Source of the DNA: Ianthella basta
Lineage: Eukaryota > Porifera > Demospongiae > Verongiida > Ianthellidae
Length of the DNA stretch: 64,000 nucleotides
Reading direction: 5' to 3'
Assembly (NCBI GenBank): GCA_964019415.1
Contig: OZ025876.1
Coordinates: 3,275,272-3,339,271, forward strand
Under the pieces are notes generated by a model. The model made no database searches and had not been told where the DNA came from. It worked only from the letters and a program-made list of their open reading frames with translations. The stretch's first letter is position 1, and each line of letters opens with the position of its first letter. The translations under genes and the position numbers were made by a program. Below are positions 37,247 to 49,381 of this stretch, one piece after another.

Positions 37247-38860
37247 CTGAATGGGGGGGGGGGCACATCATTATTCAAACAAGGGTATACAATCAGTGAT
37301 AAATGGTGTGATAGAAGAGGGTTAGAACCTCGGACACAGGGTTACAGGTTGCTATGCAGTAGAAAATGCATTGCTAATGGTGTGGGTTCAGGCATAGATA
37401 CTATGTATCTATGGTTCAGGCTGCCATAATCTATACACTGTGACTATCCTATGACATGACCATCGACTACTTTAAACTGCACATGCACAGCACTTTGCCT
37501 GCAATTCAAGAAAGTTTTTTTCCAACTCTGTACAATCAATAACACACAAATACAGAGAAAATATAATTCAAGGAAGTAGCTATGTGCACAGACAAGTGGG
37601 TTTGGAATGCTGCCTTTCAACCAACAGTGACTATGAAATCTTACCATCTCAGAGTACAGTACCTCAGTCCTGTGCAGTTAGCACTGCATGGTGTTTAAGC
37701 TATAGTCAGGACAGAACCTATGTATGCCCAGCACCTTCCACAGTCTAGCTACTCAAGTCAGTGGGTAATGGAAGTGGATGGGAATGCTCTTTGCCACTCC
37801 ACTTACATTAGCTATTACGGACTTACATTCATATGTCATGCACCCACATTTCTCCTTATGCTACAGACTCAGAGTCATCCAAAAAACTCCCATGTATAAT
37901 GTCTAGCTTGTGGAGTGAAACAGATATGTAGTATCAATCAATCAATCAGCCAAATGGACAGAATCCCTTATGTAAGAGATTGTCCTTACAGTAACCATGT
38001 AAGACAAATTGTTACGTAATTATATAGTAGCATTACTTGGCACTGCTTTAATGTATCATCCCATACTATCCCAGGCTGCCCTCTTCCTCTTCTTCCTTCA
38101 CCTCAGCTTCATATACTCTCTTTACTAGCCTCTCCAGACCCATCTCATCCAAGTCTTCTTGCTACTTCCTTTGGCTCTTTGCACTTTCTCTTACACTCCT
38201 TCCTGCTTTAGCTCTTCTCTTATCTCCGCAATTCTCACCCTGTCCAATCTTCTCTTCTCTGCAATTTGTCTTAACACCCTCATTTCTGGTGCTGACTCTT
38301 GTTGGCTTAATACTAGTAATAATACATGCTTCAATAAGCATATAATACTGTGTGTTATAGCTACCATGGGTGTTCCAAAAATAGGATAGCTTCAGCTCAG
38401 TGACATTCACTAAATGCAACCTTTGTGGCAGTCCTCCAAACATAATCAATCTCTTCCAAGGCTATCCTCATACAAATGACATGTGCTATGTAATAGTTTC
38501 ATAATGGTTGCATTAGCTACAGCTTGTGAACAACAACCACCATCGATACAGAGACAGCACTACCAAGCTGTCTGACATTAATGGCATAATTAATGCCTAG
38601 GCTTGTGCATGTTGTAGAGCACGCAAAGAATTAGGCAGGCAGTGTACTGGTGTACAAATGGACTGAGAGTATGTAATTATAACATAAAGCCGAATTAGCA
38701 CAGTCATTCGACCCCAACTATAAATCAACTATAAAATAGTACAGAAAGACAGGAGCTCACTACAATATGAATTACAGTTATACAACATAACAATAGTACA
38801 TTATTCAATTAGGCACAGTATATATACTACGGGTACACAAACACTCCCAAAGACTAAGTC
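37247..38860. other. Spacer with LINE relic and possible SINE
   Basis: A C11 tract (minus strand) directly precedes the SSUH2 acceptor at 37247. A tRNA-like segment on the minus strand near 37400-37310 has a TTAGCAATGC A-box-like string and GAGGTTCTAACCC as a B-box. A LINE relic is listed separately at 38060-38300. The right end is the upstream flank of receptor 2, with TATATATA near 38820. Confidence 0.4.
38060..38300 (-). pseudogene. LINE 3'-end relic
   Basis: The minus strand reads as the conserved C-terminal RT region (MRVLRQIAEKRRLDRVRIAEI followed by REELKQEG), with frame changes. Only this small 3' piece remains. Confidence 0.5.
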
Positions 38861-38997
38861 TGCGGGTAAGTGAGCTCCTTCAATTTACGATGCTGTACGT
38901 ACTTTTCAACTGAATTCTTCTTCTGTTTTACAGGTGCCACTGGTTTGAAAGGACTCCACCGTAGGGCCGCTTCATCGGGACAGGTCCAGGTGTAGTT

Positions 38998-41900
38998 ATG
39001 GCCAGAATGGCATTAATTTGGCTCTTCGTTGGCCTTTGCTTTCGTTTGGGACTTTCAGTCCGCATCAACCACGTTGGTCCGCAAACTGGCTTAAAAGCCA
39101 GTAGCACCGTCTACTTAGGAGGCCTATTTCCGATACAGGACACAAAAGGGCTCTTCAATTTCGGCTTCGAGATGGCCATGGGCATGGTCTACGCGGTGGA
39201 GACTATTAACCAGAACGAAGAGATTCTGCCCAATATCAGTCTCGGGTTTGATATTCACGACACCTTTGGGCATGTAAACACGGCTTTGGAGGAATCTCTT
39301 GCGTTCATTTCCCAGCAGTGCGGCGGTACTGCAATCGGCGCAAACGGTACTGTAAGATACTTTAGCGGTGTTGTCGGAGCGACTTTCAGCTCTGTGTCTG
39401 TCCCTGTAGCGTCACTTCTGAGGCTGTTCAATCTTCCTCAGATAAGTCCATCGTCCACTGCAGAATCACTCAGCAACAAGGAAGAGTTCGAGTTCTTCTA
39501 CCGTACGGTACCACCGGACAGCGGCCAGGTGCAAGTAATGTACAACTTAGTGAAGCTCTTCAATTGGACTTATGTGACGATCATTTACACTGCAGACGTG
39601 TATGGAGAAAGCGGGTTCAAAGGGCTGCAAAAGGTGTTTAAAGAAGACAATAGTAGCAACATCTGCATTGCCAACAGTATACCACTGTCGACCGGGATAG
39701 GCGAGTTGGAATATGATGGTGCTGTGAATAGGTTGATGGATAACTACAGGAAGAATGCCACTGTTGTCATCCTGTTTGCTCAAGAAGAAACAGCCATAGG
39801 TGTAACACAAGCATGGCAGCGTAGGCAATTGAAGACTCCAGGAGATGAGATAACATGGATAGCTAGTGACGGTGCGGCTAGAAATCTACCCTGGGCTAGA
39901 GGAATGCTTGGTGTCTACCCCAGATCACAAAGGAGCGTTGAGTTCAACACATGGTTTAAGCAGATTGGTGAGAACAACACTGCGGGCAGCCCATGGGTGA
40001 GTGAGTACTTGGATGGCAAGTTTGAATGTGTACGATACTCAAATGGAACTTCACAGGGTGATTGTGATCATGAAAATGTAACCATTAGTGATATTGAAAA
40101 TAATGAACCAACCATATTCGTACCTCCTACAATTGATGCAGTATATGCATTTGCCCATGCATTGCATAACATGACTGCAGAAATGTGCAATTATACTTTA
40201 TGTGATGCAATACTGGAATCAACTTCATCACTGAAGATCAATGGGGATCTCTTTCGCCAATTCCTTGGAAGAGTGCAATTTTCTGGTGTATCGCAAGAAA
40301 CAGTAGCCTTTGATGCCAACCAAGATCTTGAAGGTGGTGGGTATATTATTGTCAATCTGCAACCATCCACTGGCAATGAATCTGAGTACAAGGAGGTGGG
40401 GAATTGGTCAAACAGTGAACTCAGCTTGAGGGTCGATGAGATATGGTGGAATACCCTTGATAAACAGCCACCTCTCTCTACCTGCAGCCTACCTTGTGCA
40501 TTTGGGTACTTTGAGAGAACAGTTCCTGGTGAGGCTCAGTGCTGTTGGACCTGTGTACCATGTGGTGCTGAGCAAGTGAGTGATGGGAAGACCTGCACTA
40601 ACTGTCCTGCAGGTGAAATTCCTGACCAGCTACGACAACACTGCAGGCGGCTAAGTTTGGGAGTTTTGGATTGGTCACATCCACTAGCAATCATACTGTT
40701 GATTGTTTCATTACTTGGAGCTGCAATGACTGCTATATTTATGGTTGTGTTTGTAGTTTTCAGGAAGACTCGAGTCATCAAGGCTACAAGTAAGGAACTA
40801 AGTGCTGTCATTCTTTGTGGGATTCTTCTATGTTACCTTCTTCCACTAATCTACATTGGAACACCACACGCAGTGTCTTGTGCACTTAGACGCTTTGGTA
40901 TTGGCATTTGTCTGTCCCTCTGCTTTGGTGCCATGTTGGTGAAGCTGAGTCGCATTCATCGAATCTTCAATCAAAAGAAAGTTTCTGTCAAGCAGCCCCA
41001 CTTTATCGACTGGAAGTCACAGCTAGTCTTTACTGCAATAATTGTGTCATTTCAGCTTCTTATTGGCACAGTGTGGCTCATAGTGGAGCACCCTGGAGTT
41101 ACTGAACTGGTACACAGTGATTTTATCGAGCTCCGCTGTCAGGCCAATCCATACGCTGGTTTGTCTGTCAGTCTTGCCTACAACTTCCTCCTTTTGATTG
41201 GCTGCATCTACCTTGCAATTCGTACACGGAAGGTGCCGGCTGATTTTAACGAAACTCGATTCATCCATATCACTGTTTTCTCTGTGTGTGTCATCTGGTT
41301 AGCATTCCTTCCCGTATACTACAGCACCACATTACTGCATCCAACCATCTATATCTCAAGTCAGATTGTGGCCATATTCATGACAGCAACATGCCTTGTT
41401 GTCTTTCTAATCATTCCCAAGTTGTACCTCTTGATTGTGAAGAAACAGACAGAGGAGTACACAACAACACAGCATTCTGCCACCACTGCTCCAGCTTCAT
41501 TCTATGCCAAGCAGAAGTGTCCGTGTGCATGCCATGCAGGTACGTACGTGTGTATAATTGCTGTTTGCTGTAACTAGGCCTGCTGAAGCATGTTGCAGGG
41601 TAACTTAGCTAATAGACACACACAATCACCTGTATACTTTATAAACAATTGTGGACTGAATTAAACTGGTATTCATTTTTACATTTTTCAGGTATGTATG
41701 TGTATATATACTTGCTAGTTTGCTGGAACTAGGCCTACTAATGCATGTCGTATTGTAGTTTGGCTAATAGAGGCACACGATCACCTGCACACTTGCTGAA
41801 TCATAGTGGACTAATTAATACTGGCATTCACTATATTCAATACGTGTATGCTGGTTATTTGTCCATAGGCACACTGGGGGCCATTCCTGAAGACAGTGAT

Positions 41901-42011
41901 GTGCAATTGAAGGCAACTGCTGTGACTACTGAAGGGCGAGATATGCATTCAGCAGTACCAGTGGAAAGGACTATCACAGTTGCATTTGCAGAGGAAGAAA
42001 CTGCAGATTGA
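38998..42011 (+). CDS. Receptor 2: mGluR-like class C GPCR, type A
   Basis: Coding exons 38998-41539 and 41869-42011 give 894 residues; phases agree. A 68-base 5'UTR intron lies at 38866-38933. It has the same domain order as receptor 1 and the same type A signal peptide (MARMA...). Backbone ligand contacts are kept (SSVS, PSSTAES, VPPDSG, VYGESG, ASDGAAR). The side-chain contacts are changed, with GFEM where mGluR1 has GIQR and CDAILES where it has CDAMK. The N-terminal Cys pair seen in type B is absent. The tail exon ends ITVAFAEEETAD. The intron before the tail exon is an internal tandem duplication with a back-to-back AG/GT site at 41690-41693. Intact and probably functional. Confidence 0.9.
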
Positions 42012-42421
42012 AGCTCACGTGCACCCTATCAATTTTCTGGATTATTACGTATGAGCATGACTTCATTATTGTCACTCATCTTACTGTTGAAATATTATGC
42101 ATACTATAGGAAATATGTAGTGACATTACTTAAATATGTGCTGAGTCCTTCAGAGTGTGTAGTAATTCATCAACATACGCATGCAGTCTTAGGTGTTAGT
42201 ATTCAAAGAGTGACAAGAATATTACTATAGTGTGTGTACAACTCTTGACGTTATTTCTTTATTGTAATCCTGTAAGTAAACATTGATTTGATCACATTGT
42301 TTGCACATCTGTGTCCAGTCATGATCAACATGTTGATCATGACAATGTTAACAGCAGCCCACTCCTTAGGATGGGTCTTTCCTGCAAAGTGCACTAGCAT
42401 TCCCAAAACACTGAGGTTCAC
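42012..42421. other. 3' flank of receptor 2
   Basis: Probable 3'UTR and spacer. The stretch near 42281-42330 recurs before the receptor fragment at 53037-53085. Confidence 0.4.
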
Positions 42422-42615
42422 AAAGGGTTGGTTCTCTAATACCAGCTTCACAACAGGGTTGAAAACCTTGCCGACGTTTCGACCAGATGCTCTGGTCTTC
42501 TTCAGGGTGAAGATGATTATTCTTCGCCCTGAAGAAAAAGACCAGAGCATCTGGTCGAAACGTCGGCAAGGTTTTCAACCCTGTTGTGAAGCTGGTATTA
42601 GAGAACCAACCCTTT
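42422..42615. mobile_element. Palindromic element with strong hammerhead-like core
   Basis: Arms 42422-42512 and 42522-42615 are almost perfect inverted copies with a 9-base centre. The right arm carries CTGAAGA (42529-42535), a 7-bp stem GACCAGA/TCTGGTC with GCA loop (42540-42556), GAAAC (42557-42561) and GTC (42562-42564). GCC before CTGAAGA can pair with GGC after GTC as stem I. The left arm has the same on the other strand with only one base between CTGAAGA and the stem. One arm of this family also occurs near 18180-18300. Confidence 0.7.
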
Positions 42616-42929
42616 CTGATGCCTGAGCCAGCTGAGAAGCCCTCACTTCACTGAGACTCACACTGCCATAGTTTTCACTGCTATTCCACTTCAGCATTCG
42701 TCATCAGTCGATTGTATCTGAGAGATTTCAGAGTGTATGTATATTTTATGCAACACTACTGGCTGGGATGATAACCCGACTTGTATCAGGAGGCAATATG
42801 AAATAGCATCAAGGTAAAAAAAACTGGCAATAAGTGACCAGTGGAGATGACAAAAGTAATTATTAAATGGATGAATGCATTACATAATTGATAATCCAAT
42901 CTTGAGCAATTTTTGAGTTAAGCAACTAC

Positions 42930-43180
42930 ACGTACCAAGTGTAGGTAGTCATTCACATGAAGTTATTAAGTAGGTGCTTAATTCCAAGTGATGATACGTA
43001 ATGACCAAGCTAAATGAGCTCCCCTATAGATCACATCATCTCAAATTACTGTAGGTAGAGCTAAGCAATGAAGCCCAGCCAGGTGCAAAATTGCAGTTTT
43101 ACTGGACTGGATTGTGGCCATTTAAGGTCATGCCATTTGGCTTCTGCAATGCGTTTGCCACACTATAAAGAGGTTGTCCT
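42930..43180 (+). pseudogene. Ty3/gypsy RT fragment
   Basis: One frame reads GLWPFKVMPFGFCNAFAT, the RT motif of Ty3/gypsy elements, at about 43115-43170. The flanks match those of the relic after receptor 1, so it was carried along in receptor duplication. Confidence 0.6.
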
Positions 43181-43478
43181 CTTTCAGAGATGGAAAATAC
43201 ATTGGCATACTAGGTTGGGACAGTAAATTTTGTCTTTTATAGGGAGATAATTCGTATTATGTCCGTGTGTGCAGAAAGAAACAATGGGAAGTCCAATGGG
43301 CAAACAGCTGGTCAGGCAGCCTCTAGTGGTAAGATGGGGGATCCTAGCTGAGCAGCAGAAATAAGTAGACTTTAAAAATTGTTATGTAGCTATACATATT
43401 GAAACAGATAATTATAATATTATAGCCATGGCAACTTCCTGCAAAGGCGTCCATATAAAAATACGGCCATATTATGGC

Positions 43479-43487
43479 TATAAAAGG
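43479..43487 (+). promoter_or_regulatory. TATA box of receptor 3
   Basis: TATAAAAGG about 87 bases before the 5'UTR splice donor at 43574. Receptor 4 has the identical box at 49382-49390 with the same spacing. Confidence 0.55.
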
Positions 43488-43728
43488 CAATGGTATGCAT
43501 GACTGGTACGCAGCTATTAGGAAATTGCCTTACTTGGACTCTGCTACTGTCACAAAGAAGTCAGTCTTCACAGGTAAGTTTATTTCTACTTCAAGCCGGT
43601 GCTGTTTCATTTTGCAAGTGACACCACCTTTAACCATTAATATGTTCCATGCATTCTATAGGGGTGTCGCTTGCAGAAATACTACAGTAGCACCAACAAC
43701 ACCACTATAGCTAGAAAGGTGTGCAAAA

Positions 43729-46509
43729 ATGTATTTCCTTCAGCTGTTAATCGCCATCTGCTGTCATTTGGGATGTTCAGTCAGTATCAGCCATGTTGGC
43801 CCGCAATCTGTTTCCGGTGGTTCGCCTGACAGTCGCACTGTTTACTTGGGAGGCCTGTTTCCAGTACACCGAAATCTCCAGACACGTGATCAGACCTGCA
43901 AGACGATCTTCGAAGTTGGCTTCGAATTGGCCATGGGCATGGTCTACGCGGTGGAGACCATTAAACAGAACGAAGAGATTCTGCCCAATATCAGTCTCGG
44001 ATTTGACATTCACGATACGTGTGCGCGTGTAAATACGGCTTTGGAAGAATCCCTCACGTTCATTTCCGGGCAATGTAGCGGCGATGCCATAGGCGCAAAC
44101 GGTACTAGAAGATACCTTAGCGGAGTCGTTGGTACGGCCTCCAGCTCTGTGTCTATCTCTGTAGCATCACTTCTGAGGCTGTTCAATCTTCCTCAGATAT
44201 GCCCTGCGTCCACTGCAGAATCGCTCAGCAACAAGGAAGAGTTCGAGTTCTTTTACCGTACGGTACCACCAGACAGTGGCCAGGTGCAAGTAATGTACAA
44301 CTTAGTGAAGCTCTTCAATTGGACTTATGTGTCGATCATTTACACTGCAGACGTGTATGGAGAAAGTGGGTTCAAAGGGCTACAAAAGGTGTTTGAAGAA
44401 GACAATAGTAGCAACATCTGCATTGCCAACAGTATACCACTGTCGCCAACAGCAGACGATTCGACATATGATGATGCTGTGAATAGGTTGATGGATAACT
44501 ACAGGAAGAATGCTACTGTTGTCATCCTGTTTGCTATACACCGTACAGCCATAGGTGTAACACAAGCATGGCAACGTAGGCAGTCAGCGAATCCAGGAGA
44601 TGAGATAACATGGATAGTTAGTGACGGTGCAGCTAGAAATCTGCCCTGGGCTAGAGGAATGCTCGGTGTGTACCCTACATCGCGAGCCAGTGCTGAATTC
44701 AGCACATGGTTTAAGCAGATTGGTGAGAACAACACTGCGGGCAGCCCATGGGTGAGTGAGTACTTGGACAGCATCTTTGGATGTGTGCGTTACTCAAATG
44801 GAACTTCACAGGGTGACTGCGACCATGAAAATGCAACCATTGGTGACATTAGCACCAAAGTGCCTACCATTTTCGTGTCACCTACTATTGATGCAGTGTA
44901 TGCATTTGCCCATGCATTGCATAACATGACTGCAGAAATGTGCAATTATACTTTATGTGATGCAATTCTGGAAACTACTTCATCACTAAAGATTAATGGG
45001 GATCTGTTTCGCCAATACCTTGGAAGAGTACAGTTTGCTGGTGTATCGCAAGAAACAGTAGCCTTTGATGCCAACCAAGATCTTGAAGGCAGTGGGTATA
45101 ATATTGTCAATCTGCAACCAACCACTGGCAATGAATCTGAGTACAAGGAGGTGGGGAATTGGTCAAACAGTGAACTCAGCTTGAGAGTTGATGAGATATG
45201 GTGGAATACCATTAATCAACAGCCACCTCTCTCTACCTGCAGCCTACCTTGTGCATTTGGGTACTTTGAGAGAACAGTTCCTGGTGAGGCTCAGTGCTGT
45301 TGGACCTGTGAACCATGTGGTGCTGAGCAGGCAAGTGATGGGAAGACCTGCACTAGCTGTCCTGCAGGTGAAGTTCCTGACCAGCGACGACAATACTGCA
45401 GGCGGCTAAGTTTGGGAGTTTTGGATTGGTCACATCCACTGGCAATCATACTGTTGATTATTTCATTACTTGGAGCTGTAATGACTGTCATATTTATGGT
45501 CATGTATGTAGTTTTCAGGAAGACCCGAGTCATCAAGGCCACAAGTAGGGAACTAAGTGCTGTTGGTCTTAGTGGAATTCTTCTATGTTACCTTCTTCCT
45601 CTAATTTACATTGGAACACCACATGCAGTGTCTTGTGCACTTAGACGCTTTGGTATTGGCATTTGCCTGTCCCTCTGCTTTGGTGCCATGTTGGTGAAGC
45701 TGAGTCGCATTCATCGAATCTTCAATCGAAAGAAGGTTTCTGTCAAACTGCCCCACTTTATCGACTGGAAGTCACAGCTAGTCTTTACTGCAATAATTGT
45801 GTCATTTCAGCTCCTTATTGGCACAGTGTGGCTCATAGTGGAGCACCCTGGAGTTACTGAACTGGTACACAGTGATTTTATCGAGCTCCGCTGTCAGGCC
45901 AATCCATATGCTGGTTTGTCTGTCAGTCTTGCCTACAACTTCCTCCTTTTGATTGGCTGCATCTACCTTGCAATTCGTACACGGAAGGTGCCGGCTGATT
46001 TTAACGAAACTCGACTCATCCATATCACTGTTTTCTCTGTGTGTGTCATCTGGCTAGCATTCCTCCCCATATACTACAGCACCACATTACTGCACCCAAC
46101 CATCTATATCTCAAGTCAGATTGTGGCCATATTCATGACAGCAACATGCCTTGTTGTCTTTCTAATCTTTCCTAAGTTGTACCACTTGATTTTTAAGAAG
46201 GAAACAAAAGAACTTACAAGTACTCAGTACAGCAGTCCACTTGTGCGCCAAGCAGAAGTGTCCATGTGCGAAACATGCAGCTGCAGGTATGAATGCTGGC
46301 CTACTAGTTCATGTCACATTGTAGCCTGACTAAGAGAGTCTTTATAACCAAGACATAGCTTGTATACAACAATGGAACCTGATGCACTTTGTACAAATGT
46401 ATATAAAGTGACGTGCTATGTATAGAATCTTGTGTATAAGATCTCACATACGTACATTACAATTTTTTCATGTTCGATTTACAGGCATCGCACAGGTGCA
46501 CTTTCCTGA
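43729..46509 (+). CDS. Receptor 3: mGluR-like class C GPCR, type B, altered tail
   Basis: The main exon is 43729-46286; a 5'UTR intron lies at 43574-43661. Signal peptide MYFLQLLIAICCHLGCS, Venus-flytrap domain, nine-Cys linker and seven helices are all intact. Type B features: an extra N-terminal segment with Cys (QTCKTIFE) and the partner Cys in HDTCARVN, equivalent to the mGluR1 Cys67-Cys109 pair. After helix 7 the frame differs from its paralogs: an indel around 46240-46250 shifts the Cys-rich tail. Splicing 46286 to 46485 then meets TGA at 46507, giving about 860 residues. If the intron is retained, the stop is at 46327. The tail exon still shows its ancestral frame (GIAQVHFPDD...) in the wrong phase. 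The receptor core should be functional; tail signalling is doubtful. Confidence 0.85.
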
Positions 46510-46736
46510 TGACCATGGTTTTCAGATAAAGGGAAATACACCTGCTGAAGTGAGAGGTAATTTAGACTGCTTAACATAGAAATGGGTTATAACAGTTGAT
46601 TTTGGAGACAATTAATATTCAGAAACTATAAAATGAAGCTCTAGACCATGTGCATGCTTGTGAACACTGACACAATTAATACTCCTTATTTTATGGCAAG
46701 TATCATGACTGCAACTCTCATACACTTGTATTATAC

Positions 46737-46775
<39 letters not shown>
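46737..46775. repeat. (ATT)n microsatellite
   Basis: About twelve ATT repeats in the 3' flank of receptor 3. Confidence 0.85.
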
Positions 46776-46914
46776 TCAACCTGGCTTTTGTCTCCTAAGC
46801 AGGAGGTAGCCACTAAAATATATTACAACATAATATTTTATGAATATTATCCAGCATAATAATTAAGTATATACTGTAAATGTTAAATACCTCAAAGTCC
46901 ATACTACCTATTTA

Positions 46915-47260
46915 AAGTTATCCTTCTACCTCCTCCACGATTGTGTCCCCTTGGTCTTCTCTCAACTACATCACCCTCATACATCTGCTTCACCAATCTA
47001 CCGCCATCCATTCCCTCTAGCTTCTCCTTCCACCTCATCTGCCTTTCCTTCATCATGTCTGCCACCGCCACTTGCCTTAGGGACTCACTGATGTCCACAT
47101 TCTTCACCCTATCTCGCCTTGAAACACCTTCTATTCTTCATAGACACATCATTTCACAAGCCTGCAACCTACTTTCATGTCTCTTTTGCACTGTCCACGT
47201 TTTGCAGCCATAGAGGAGAGTAGGCACTACCATTGCATTAAAGACCCGCAGTTTTTATTA
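46915..47260 (-). pseudogene. LINE 3'-end relic
   Basis: The minus strand reads LRVFNAMVVPTLLYGCKTWT, then after a stop GVSRRDRVKNVDISESLRQV. This is the typical C-terminal region of LINE reverse transcriptases. The open frame 47107-46904 is its end. Interrupted and 5' truncated. Confidence 0.7.
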
Positions 47261-47796
47261 TACTACTAGGAATACCATATAGTGATACCTGGAGCCTCTT
47301 CCTTGGCTTTTGAGGAGGACTGTACTCGCAGAGGTGACCACTGCATGACCACTGCATGACCATTGATGTTTGCAGCCATCACCAAATTCACTGGCTCTTC
47401 TACTCCTATTTCTATGCATTTATCTTATACATCATTGAAGAAGGTAGCAATCAGATGATGAATTGTTAATGGGATGAAATACTTGATAGGACATCACACA
47501 GCCATGCCTGCAATGTCACTCATACATGCATACGTATAGTTATGGAACTGAATAGCTATATTTTGTGTCAGACAAATATATTTTCCGGCTGCCTAATTTT
47601 CCTTGAGGTCATTGACTGCAGTTAGGCCATTGTCGGGGAAAGCTCTTGGTGGTAACATAAGAAGGAAACTATACACAAGTTTCTTTTCAGAAGTTCAAGG
47701 AAACTACATAATTGGTGCATGTGAAAGTGCTTGCACAGAAGGAAATTGGCACAACACATATTCTTTACCTACTGTCTGTGGCTGTTCAACTAATTG

Positions 47797-47930
47797 AATG
47801 CACAGGACTGTCCAACCTAATAGATTAGGCATTAAAGTACCACCTGAGCAATTTGTATTTCAAGAAAAAGTAGTACAAGTCTTCCTTATTCAGATTTCGG
47901 AGTTCCTATTTTAGTGGGCAAAAGTTTATC
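47797..47930. repeat. Dispersed repeat shared with 53527-53660
   Basis: About 130 bases similar to the sequence directly after the orphan receptor fragment, in the same orientation. It may belong to the neighbouring hAT-like relic. Confidence 0.55.
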
Positions 47931-47939
47931 CAGTTAGCA

Positions 47940-48340
47940 ACAGTTGGGACAATGCATAAACTAACTATTACAAGAATTAATGACCAAGTGTCCTGCATAG
48001 TGGGTACACACAGCTTTTGGCTGTTTATCTCAGATTGGCTTCTGCACTCCAGATTTCTGCCCACTCATGGTGGCAGCTCCATCATAACCCTGACTTTGCA
48101 AATCAATTTGGGAGAATTCCAGTCCCTCTTTTAAACCAGCATTGGCCTCAGTGACTGCTCTAATTCCATCCAATCTCAGAAATCCACAAAGTCCTCTCAG
48201 CTATCACACTTGTCATCAACAAAGAATGGCATGTACTCTACATTGTGGCAGGGGCTTCAATATCTAGCTTTCCTGATCTCCTCAATGATATTGGCATGAA
48301 CTGCATTGCAGCCTAATACTGATTATGCCATTTTGTAATC
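47940..48340 (-). pseudogene. hAT-like (DUF4371/ZMYM1-type) transposase relic
   Basis: On the minus strand, about 48125-47960, it reads SQGYDGAATMSGQKSGVQ, then a stop, then PKAVCTHYAGHLVIN. This is the DGAxxMSG...GVQ and H-C/Y-A-H pattern of hAT-derived DUF4371 proteins. Further decayed sequence extends to about 48340. Not functional. Confidence 0.55.
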
Positions 48341-49170
48341 CAGGAGACAAGCATGTTACATTCATTGCCAGTTACGCATGAGCAGCAGGGCATCATAGTG
48401 TGGATGTCTTTGAGTCTTCACCCATTTTGTCTTTCTAATTTTCCGTTGATGCTGTTGTACACAATACACATACAGCATTAATGGAAGGAGCTCATTTACT
48501 GCAGACTTATAGTCTTTGCAAGTGTCTGTCACGGTATGGCAGTACACTGTAACCGTAGTTATGCCTAAATATAATAAATGGGAAATGGGCTTGGGACTGT
48601 GCATCTGTGTCATCCTCAAACAAGGATTCTACCAAGGCAGACACTTTGCAGGCATCACAGGATCGACTTCTGGTGATATGGGAAGTGATACTAGGTGGGG
48701 GTAAAGTGTGTTCTAGTGACAATGACTCTAGGGCAACATCATGGGCACCTCCTGTGATCCAGATTGAGGTGGAAGGATACAAATGCTGCAAGGGACAGAA
48801 TAGCAAAGGGTGCCAGTTGCACTGCATGGAACTGACATCACAGCAATGTGGGAGCCCAAAATGCAGCAGATATTGGGCAAATTCTCTTACTCATCATCTA
48901 GCACCAGTACAAAGTGCAGAGGACAAACTTCATAGTGCAGCATAGTGCAGCGAGGCTTCATCTGTGGAAGCCCATGCCTTTAACATCAAGCCCAGTACAG
49001 TGTTCCCACTAGCTAGCAACTACAGTCGGAACTGCAGTGAAGCATTTCTTCAGCTAATGTTTTGACATCATGTCACTTGAACTCATTACTGTTTGCTATA
49101 TGTATGTATGCTTGGACATTTTCTAATTCATGTCTTGTGTATATGCTAATTATTGATGCCCTCACATGCA
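48341..49170. other. Spacer, nothing recognised
   Basis: Only short frames of no clear origin. The minus-strand part near 48340-48830 may be further decayed transposase. Confidence 0.3.
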
Positions 49171-49381
49171 TGTGCATGTGTGCAGAAAGAAGCAATGGGA
49201 AGTCTAATGGGCATACAGCTGGTTAGACAGCCTCTAGTGGTAAGATGGAGGATCCTACGTAGTTGAGCAGCAGAGATAGGTAGACTTTAAAAATTGCTAT
49301 GTAGCTATACATATAAAAAGAGACATATAGCCATGGCAACTTCTTGCAAAAGCATCCATATTATAATACAGCCATAATGGC

